Origin: Hofstenia miamia
Lineage: Eukaryota; Xenacoelomorpha; Acoela
Direction: 5' to 3'
Assembly: GCA_004352715.1 (NCBI GenBank)
Contig: SCFE01000014.1
Location: 2,292,907-2,356,906, forward strand
DNA length: 64,000 bases
Shown: positions 57,257 to 64,000 of the stretch, one piece after another
How the letters are laid out: every line of letters begins with the position of its first letter
How positions within the stretch are numbered: position 1 is the stretch's first letter
Notes under the pieces: generated by a model
Database searches by the model: none
What the model was told of the DNA's origin: nothing
The model's input: the letters and a program-made list of their open reading frames with translations, nothing else
Translations under genes and position numbers: made by a program

Positions 57257-59162
57257 TAAAGGACCAGAATTATTTTACTTGCGTATATTAAGATATTGCC
57301 CCGGTCTCCCCCTAAATTCTGTGGGACTATCATTATATTGGTCCGAGTCCCATTTGATTTGACACCAGTCTGTCATATGCCACTCTTCTGTTAATTTTTT
57401 TGCTTAATAGTTCCATGTGGCCCCACGATATATCTGCTATCATGACCAAAATTGGGAAATAAATATTTTGAAATCTGATGACACAGTCCCATGTTAGTCT
57501 CCGCTTTCCTGAAATATGTAGTGTAAATTTCCAGTCACATGGACAGATTGGTTCCACACAACTTAATGCAAGCATATGTGCTTCATAATTAGTAAAATCT
57601 TGTATTAACAATGAAGTTACATTGATAGAATGAAGAGTATACACAATGATATAGTTATATTTATAATACTATATTATAGTTAATACTACATTTGTCAAAA
57701 TATATCGAATAAACGTATATCTGCAGGATGTCACCACATTCCAAGAGGTTTATGGCTTCACCAATCCCTGCTTCAACTGGTCAAATAATTCCATCAATTT
57801 TGGAACTTTTATTAAATAGCAAATGAATGCATCTCCTTTGAAATTGGTCTCTTGAAGGTAATTGGTATTGTAAAGCATGTGTTCAGCTTTTATAAATGTT
57901 CAATTTTGTAAAGATATTAGTGTTCATTGGCTCAATTTTTCTCACAAAAATAAAATGCTTAATCATTGTTGCATAATATGTTTAAAGTGTGATTGCAATT
58001 TAAATTATACGAAGTGTTCAAATCAAGGCCTTTTACTACATATTAATATTTTCTATAGTTAGATAGAAAATTTAAGCAGTTTAGAATATCCAAAGCAAAC
58101 TATATTTAACTTAATTACATGAAAAGTGATATTCTTTAAATCTCCCCAATTAACAATTGAGTTCATGTAATTTTACATTAACTTGAAGATGGCCGCTGGC
58201 AATTGAACTTCAGGATTTCCTTTTTAATATTGATTATTGGAGATTTATGCAGCCAAAAGTAATATTCATTTATCCCTGATTTTATTTCTCTTTTCGCAAT
58301 CAGTTTGTATATTATAGTGAACCGTGCCCTGTTTGGGATATTTGTATGCTACACAAACTATATTTCGAAATTATTTTTAGCCATATAGCATTAAGATGTT
58401 TAAATACTTGTACATATTATATTAATCCACTTCTCAATGGCGAATACATGTCTGCAAAATTTTTTGATCTGCAGGCTGGGATATATGGCTATTTCTGGTA
58501 TAGAGATGGCCTTTTGAATTTAGGGACTTATATACATTTAAAGAGCCAGTATGCGTTTGGCCCGATTTCTTAGCTGTTTCCACCATGTTGAAGAGCTCAT
58601 TTAGCTCTGTCTTACAATCTAAATATTATATGGTTAACTGCTATGCCATTTGGGGATAATTTGGACTTTTATTCATTACAATTTATGAATTTGTGTTCCA
58701 CTATTTCAACTGACGTATTATGGAACTTCAGTGCTCTTCAAAAATTGATCCTATGCACTAGCTTTACACATCAAAATGTACTCGCTGACCAGCTCCGAGT
58801 GAAAGTATTTTTGTTTTTTTTAATTATCAAAACTAGATCCACAGCGTCGTCCAAAAAAATATGCGGCTATTACATTTAATAGAGTAGGCCATATTTGGAT
58901 ACCTATTGCTCAATTAGTTTTGTGCTATTAACACAGTTCATATAGCGTTCAACAACAAGCATATTATTAATTTGCGGATTTCCTCAATTTTGATTGTTTT
59001 CAGAGAGAAAATATAATCCTTCAAAACTCTACTATAGTAAATAACAATTTCTATTAATAAAAGGAGGTTTCATACAATTTCCGCCAACTTTATAGCTATG
59101 GCGTCATACTGTATACCATTTTGTAGTGCAACAGGATATTTGAACAACCAGTTAACTGTAAT
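57257..59162. other. Unannotated stretch with several 60-100 codon frames
   Basis: A 103-codon minus frame at 57333-57644 and plus frames at 58346-58573 and 58643-58879 have no family I recognise. The higher GC of 57290-57640 hints at former coding or a mobile element. Confidence 0.45.
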
Positions 59163-59166
59163 TTAA

Positions 59167-59334
59167 CCCTAGAATAACCTTGCTTTGACACAAACACACT
59201 AACTGCCCTGCTAGTGACAATTGTCACTATTAAAAAACCCACTAAAGTTTATTGCAAAAAGCTTAATTGAAGAAACAATAGTATATTAAAGAATAAGATA
59301 TGCAACAATTGTCACTAGCAGGAGAGTTTTAGGG
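59167..59334. mobile_element. PiggyBac-type MITE (168 bp) with TTAA target duplication
   Basis: TTAA flanks both sides (59163-59166 and 59335-59338). The left end CCCTAGAATAACC and the mirrored right end CCCTAAAACTCTCC resemble the canonical piggyBac start CCCTAGAA. A perfect palindrome TAGTGACAATTGTCACTA begins 45 bp from the left edge, and its decayed partner CAACAATTGTCACTAG sits about 15 bp from the right edge. It has no coding. Confidence 0.82.
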
Positions 59335-59789
59335 TTAATTAAAACTTCAAAAACATCTTTTGCAAGGTACTCCAGAAACGAGTTTGTGTATTTTAGAGAA
59401 CAAACTTAAAATAATAATTGATACTTAATAAACCAATAATGGGTTTCAAATTTTAAACTCAATTAAATTAACTCGCTAATCCTAATTTTAGCCGCTTCTT
59501 GAATTGGAAAATTTCTCAGTCACCAGCCCAATAACATGCTAGGGTAAATATACTTGCCGTAATTTTAATTTTTGTTTCAAATTTTATTTAAAAGAGTTAA
59601 TAAAGTAAATATTATTGCAGGAAATCAATAAATTCTTTTGATTTCTGAATGTTTTAATAATGCCTTTCTAGTTTGTGTACCATAGTGCACAAATCACTCT
59701 TCAAGGTTAATTTCAATTTTTGACTTATAACTAAAATTTTATTTTCATCTGAAAAACAAACATATATCAACAGTACAATTTATGCACAA

Positions 59790-60130
59790 ATCATTTAAAA
59801 AAGATAATAGTGGCAAAAGAACACTGCCTTGTAAAACGCCACCTAAAGACGTAGTGTAATGATAACATTCATAGAGTAGAGATATGATTGGAAGAGTTTA
59901 ATAAACCTAAAATCTAATCCAAATCTAGTAGTTTTAAGCGTATTACGCAGTGAGGTACTGTGTCAAAAACCTTCCTTATATCAAAACATGTTCTAGCGGC
60001 AGTAAGCGTCAGCATCTAAGTAATCGTAAATATTATCAAGAAACCTTTTTCTAACTTGAGGATATAAAAAGTTGAAAGGAAGTTTTGAAAATATTAGTAA
60101 AACACGAAGTAAAATATTAATGATTTTACA
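59790..60130 (-). pseudogene. Non-LTR retrotransposon reverse transcriptase fragment (motifs A and B)
   Basis: On the minus strand, CFDIRKVFDTVPHCVIRLKT gives RT motif A (usually LDFSKAFDTVDH), and LGGVLQGSVLLPLL gives motif B (GVPQGSVLGPLLF). Stops and a frameshift separate them. It is non-overlapping in content with the 43 kb fragment, which has motif C onward. Confidence 0.72.
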
Positions 60131-60327
60131 GTTTCTTACCTCATTAGGGCTTGGATTTCTTCTAAGAAAAATAATAGAAAGTTGATGTTAAATAACATAC
60201 ATAGTATTGTCAATGAAAATTTATATCTGAAATTGAAATTTCAAATTCATTAGGGTACATATCTACATCATTTCATTAAAAATATTTTTTGTCAACGGGT
60301 TTTGTACAAACTGCTCCAAACTATTTA

Positions 60328-60329
<2 letters not shown>

Positions 60330-60370
<41 letters not shown>
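60330..60370. repeat. (TA)n microsatellite
   Basis: A TA run of about 41 bp, not associated with a gap. Confidence 0.95.
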
Positions 60371-60373
<3 letters not shown>

Positions 60374-60720
60374 TAATAATAACATTCTTTAAACATGAAT
60401 GAAATTCTTAACGCAAATAAATAAATTTATTGACTTGTAAGAAAATTGAACTTGTTTATAAAGTATTTCTAACAACTTGTCAGTGAAAAATTATATATGT
60501 AGATGAAATGATATTTTTCATCTGAAGCTATAATTATACATTTTTGGATTTTTGATAGGATGTACTTTATTAAATTTTTGGCTTAGGAGATGAGCAAACT
60601 TTGGTAATGAGTTGTCTACTAAAATATAGTCAAAATAATAACTATTAGCATGAAGACTTAGATTAGTTTAAATGCATTTTGTTGTGTATTACATTGTTTA
60701 TGAGACACAGATATGGTTTA

Positions 60721-62242
60721 CACCATTTCACCTTCAAGTTAGCATGTCTAACATTAGAAACGGCAAAACTAAAATTAATGTTGCAGAACTAACATTTACA
60801 TTGGCACAACTAACTGTTAAATTGGTATTGCTGAATTTGTTACAAAAAATCAGAACTATAGATTTCTAAACTATTTAAATACTTAAGTAATAATAATGAC
60901 GCAAATGCATAGAAACTCCCCGTAATTTAATACAATTAATAAAAAATTTGTGACAAAATCGAAGTGGTCTGCACTATGTTAAGACAACAGTGGATGCCAG
61001 GCAAATAATAATAGACACCACAGTCGACAATTACAATTTTGTTACAATGATATACCCAGAAGAACTGTATACAGGATTACTGTTCCTGGCAATGCACAGC
61101 ATAAGCAACAAGGTAAGAGGAAGGGTCAGAAAACTACTCCAATGATGAAAAAAGCAATTATTATATTAGAATGCCTAAAAATGATCTACAGTGTACTTTG
61201 AAAAAATATAAATGAATAATGGAGGGTGATTTTTGATTGCAAGTATCAATGCAAGTTAAAAGCCGTCAGTTGAATGGTCAAGGCTATTCATTGAAAAAAA
61301 TTCTTGTTCAATCTGAACACATGAATAGTGATATTAACCGACAGAAACGACGAGCTTTCGCAGATGCATTTATAAGAGGTATTGCTAAAAACCAGCAATT
61401 CCATTTCTTAGATGAAATCAATTACAGTTTATTTTGTAAACAGAGTAATGGTCGATCAAGGTGAGAGATGCATTAGACTATTGGCTGGTATTTGTGGACA
61501 AAATTTAGCCATTGTTGGTGCTATATCAAGCAATCAATTAACGTATTGAGAACGACGCAGAGGTTTTATGAAGTGACAGGGTGTTAAAAACTACTCACGC
61601 CGCACATATTATTAATGAAAGACTGGACCAGTTACAACAGATAATTGTTATTGTCATAGACAATGCTTAATCTCCTGCCAGAGCCCAGAGCCCAGAGCCA
61701 ATTTGGTTCTGGAAGAATTCGAAAATCATAATATCAAATCAATTAAACTAACTTCTTAAAGCCCACAATTGAATATAATAAAACGTTATTGTTCAAGCTT
61801 TAAGGTAATGGTGAAGAAATGGCTCGGCGTCACAATTAAATCCTTAATCTAGTTAGCCATTGACAGCGGACCTTTCTATCATTGAATATAGAATGAAAGT
61901 TGTAGAAAATGTTGAAGACACGCAATCACCACAACCAATATACTGCTGTATGTATGGCTACATAAAACATGCATATCTTGGTGCAGCACACAAATTGAAG
62001 GAATTTTACGTTGACTAAACTGATAATCAAATTAGAACCTGTAGCATAAGCATGTTTTGTACAATTTATGTTGTTTAGGTTCTTACATTTTTATATATTT
62101 AAAAAATATTTATTTCACAATATTATTTAATGCCAATATAATCAACTTTAGATATGCCAGTTTAAATGTTAGTTGTGCCATTTTGACTATGAGTTGTACC
62201 AATACTCATGGTAGATAATGCCAATTTGAAGATGAAATGGTG
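60721..62242 (+). mobile_element. Tc1/mariner-superfamily element with long, internally repetitive inverted repeats
   Basis: The left end CACCATTTCACCTTCAAGTT is mirrored at the right (CACCATTTCATCTTCAAATT on the minus strand), and TA flanks each side (60719-60720 and 62243-62244). Inside the termini, GGCACAACTAAC-like motifs recur at 60.77-60.83 kb and mirrored at 62.15-62.22 kb. The element is 1.52 kb, usual for this superfamily, and encloses a dead transposase. Confidence 0.78.
61237..61975 (+). pseudogene. Tc1/mariner-like transposase relic (DDE_3-type)
   Basis: The frame includes QKRRAFADAFIRGIAKNQQF and HFLDEINYSLFCKQSNGRSR with a first acidic motif (LDEINY). After shifts, QRCIRLLAGICGQNLAIVGA then ISSNQLTY, and LQQIIVIVIDNA with the second (IVIDNA), follow. 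This order matches DDE_3/IS630-like transposases. Multiple stops and shifts are present and the third acidic motif is not recognisable. It is centred within the inverted repeats of 60721-62242. Confidence 0.68.
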
Positions 62243-62488
62243 TAGATTTTGTACAAGTTTTTTAATCAATTAAACCATCGCATATGAACAAATATTAAAA
62301 TGTACGATATTGTTACAAGGAATTTCACTTTAATATTAATTAATTTTCATATCTTATATGTTATAACAAAATTTAGAGGAGCATCAGTTTTCAATAACAA
62401 ATCCATCAATTCTACTTATATGCCCAATTCGCAATATTCACTAATTCCAACTATTTGCAGTTTCCTAAAATCAATGCTAATTTTAATA

Positions 62489-62667
62489 AAAACATTAGAC
62501 TAAGAGAAATATATTTCGCTCAACTTCAGCATCGTCAATTTACAAAATTTTCCTTCTCAATATGCATTATTTAATTAAAAGATATTATTATGCATATTTT
62601 GAGTGAAAATTTTGTATATTGACGATGCTCAAGTTGACCGAAATATATTTCTTGTAGTCTAATGTTT
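62489..62667. mobile_element. Foldback hairpin element (82-bp arms, 15-bp loop)
   Basis: The left arm 62489-62570 (starting AAACATTAGACTAAGAGAAA) pairs with the right arm 62586-62667 at about 72 of 82 positions by hand alignment, with only a 15-bp spacer. No reading frame of note. It is either a foldback/MITE or a long-hairpin RNA locus. Confidence 0.85.
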
Positions 62668-64000
62668 ATATTATAATATGCAAAAGATCTTTAACAACAA
62701 CAATGTTAATTTGTCAATATTTGGAGCAATCAATAGTATTATGGTTACAAAAAAAGACTTCAGGCTAAATGTAATTTTTTGAACGTTAGCTGTTTACGTA
62801 TTGCATGAATTTTTTAGACTTTCCGCATTTAGTACAAATTTTCCAAATTTATTTTCAAATTGTGTTTGTCGGAATTTGTCTGGACAATGCTTGATTACAT
62901 TTTTAAGATTAATAAGGCAAATGAACGTCTGATTTACCATATTTGACAGTAAGTAAACAATACATTCCTGTGGATACATCAATTTGCGTCAAGCGTATTT
63001 GTTAAATATACCTTTGTGCGTCAAACGATATTTCTTTTCCAATCGCGGATATTACTGTTTGTAGATCGTCGAAGAGAACTGAAAACAAAAATTTGCATTT
63101 TCGCTATTCGTTGGCGAATAATACTGTAAATTGACGTGAAATTTGCTTTGAAGGCAAAACCTAATTAGTTTCATTACTTCCAATAACCATTATTTTAATA
63201 GGATCGCGGTGATTAGTGCACAACATTGAAGGTGAAATAATATTAAAATATGCCACGAACAATAATGGTAATTTATAAAAGTGTAACACTCCCTGTCTTC
63301 TTTCAATTTCGAAATTTCACAATGAAAGGTTAATTTTCAGAATATTATTAGATTTACCTTCACATTAAATTTTCAAATTTTATTTCATTCTACATTGCCT
63401 GCTTACCTTAAAATAATTTTTTTAGTAATTTTAATGCTACCAAGGTACATAATCGCTAATCACATATTATGTTATACTAAATTATTTTCTTTTGATTGTA
63501 ATTCCAATTAACTCTGCAAGTTGGCGCAAAATAGATTCGGTATTAAACATTAAGCCAATAATATGTTTCTCATTTAGATATTTTGCAGTCAGCTATTTCA
63601 AAATAAAATTCTAAATTTAAGTAATACTAGATATTGAAAATATACATTTAATCTTAATATATAACTACATTCTGTTCTGTAATTCTTGGACGGATTATAA
63701 TTTTTCATTATTTCCATTTTTTCAGAATGCACACCACAAACTGTATTATCTCAGCATTCAATGCTCAGTAAATATTATATTTAAATATTTATTTCGGAAG
63801 ATGATATATTACATCTGGAGGTGTAATGTGTCAGCAAATTTATCGGACTGGGCTTTATATTTTCGAAGAATCATGAGATTAGATATGCGTGAATTATAAT
63901 GTATAAATTAATCATTAGCGTTCATTAGATAAATTATCAGTATTCCATATTGGGTATGTATGTTAAATAGAATATTGAGCTCCAGTAAATCCCAAAAATG
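62668..64000. other. Unannotated AT-rich stretch
   Basis: No recognisable gene, element or RNA. Confidence 0.6.

Noticed and set aside
57333-57644. 103-codon minus-strand frame as a host gene
   Set aside because: No recognisable domain or splice sites, and it lies near mobile-element debris.
1-64000. tRNA, rRNA, CRISPR arrays or a viral genome
   Set aside because: No B-box-like GGTTCRANNCC with a cloverleaf, no rRNA core, no spaced identical repeats, and no structural or replication proteins other than transposases and RT fragments were seen.

Overview
The window reads as AT-rich (roughly 30% G+C by eye) nuclear DNA from an invertebrate animal. The evidence is an animal-type R-SNARE, a PP1 phosphatase, a rhodopsin-class GPCR split by an intron of about 3.6 kb, many dead DNA transposons (Tc1/mariner, pogo-like, piggyBac, hAT), fragments of non-LTR retrotransposons, and many (TA)n tracts at which the assembly breaks. 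An arthropod, perhaps a copepod such as a sea louse, is a low-confidence guess. No bacterial operons, CRISPR arrays or rRNA/tRNA genes are visible.

Only three host genes are well supported. They are a complete single-exon R-SNARE (VAMP/synaptobrevin type, minus, 18669-18971), a complete single-exon PP1 catalytic subunit paralogue (minus, 31164-32114), and the 3' part of a class A GPCR (plus, exons 51400-51617 and 55188-55552). A possible isolated exon lies at 6642-6723. The host genes are unrelated and far apart, so the neighbourhood implies no shared pathway.

Layout: 0-8 kb holds a Tc1 relic, a pogo-like MITE, mostly plain AT-rich sequence and a hAT MITE with target-site duplications. 8-18 kb has two gaps, a foldback element, a pogo-like element with inverted termini, a non-LTR RT fragment, a mariner relic and a 1.64 kb hAT-like element in a (TA)n tract. 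18-24 kb has the VAMP gene, copies of an unnamed repeat family and a hAT-like MITE. 24-28 kb is a nested wreck: a piggyBac relic interrupted by a mariner, itself sitting inside a copy of the unnamed repeat. 29-33 kb has a hAT deletion derivative, the PP1 gene and a MITE just upstream of it. 37.8-40.9 kb has a TTAA-flanked piggyBac relic and a mariner deletion derivative. 41-50 kb has three 1000-N gaps edged by piggyBac, RT and hAT debris, a 0.6 kb duplication around a single N, and a Tc1 relic. 51-56 kb holds the GPCR exons, with a piggyBac MITE in the intron. 56-64 kb holds another piggyBac MITE, an RT fragment, a Tc1/mariner-like element with long inverted repeats and a strong foldback hairpin.

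I did not find a convincing new multi-gene system. The most informative structures are the set of TTAA elements with asymmetric subterminal palindromes, the two foldback elements, the intact hAT-like element in a microsatellite, and a diverged intronless PP1 with a substitution next to its catalytic histidine.
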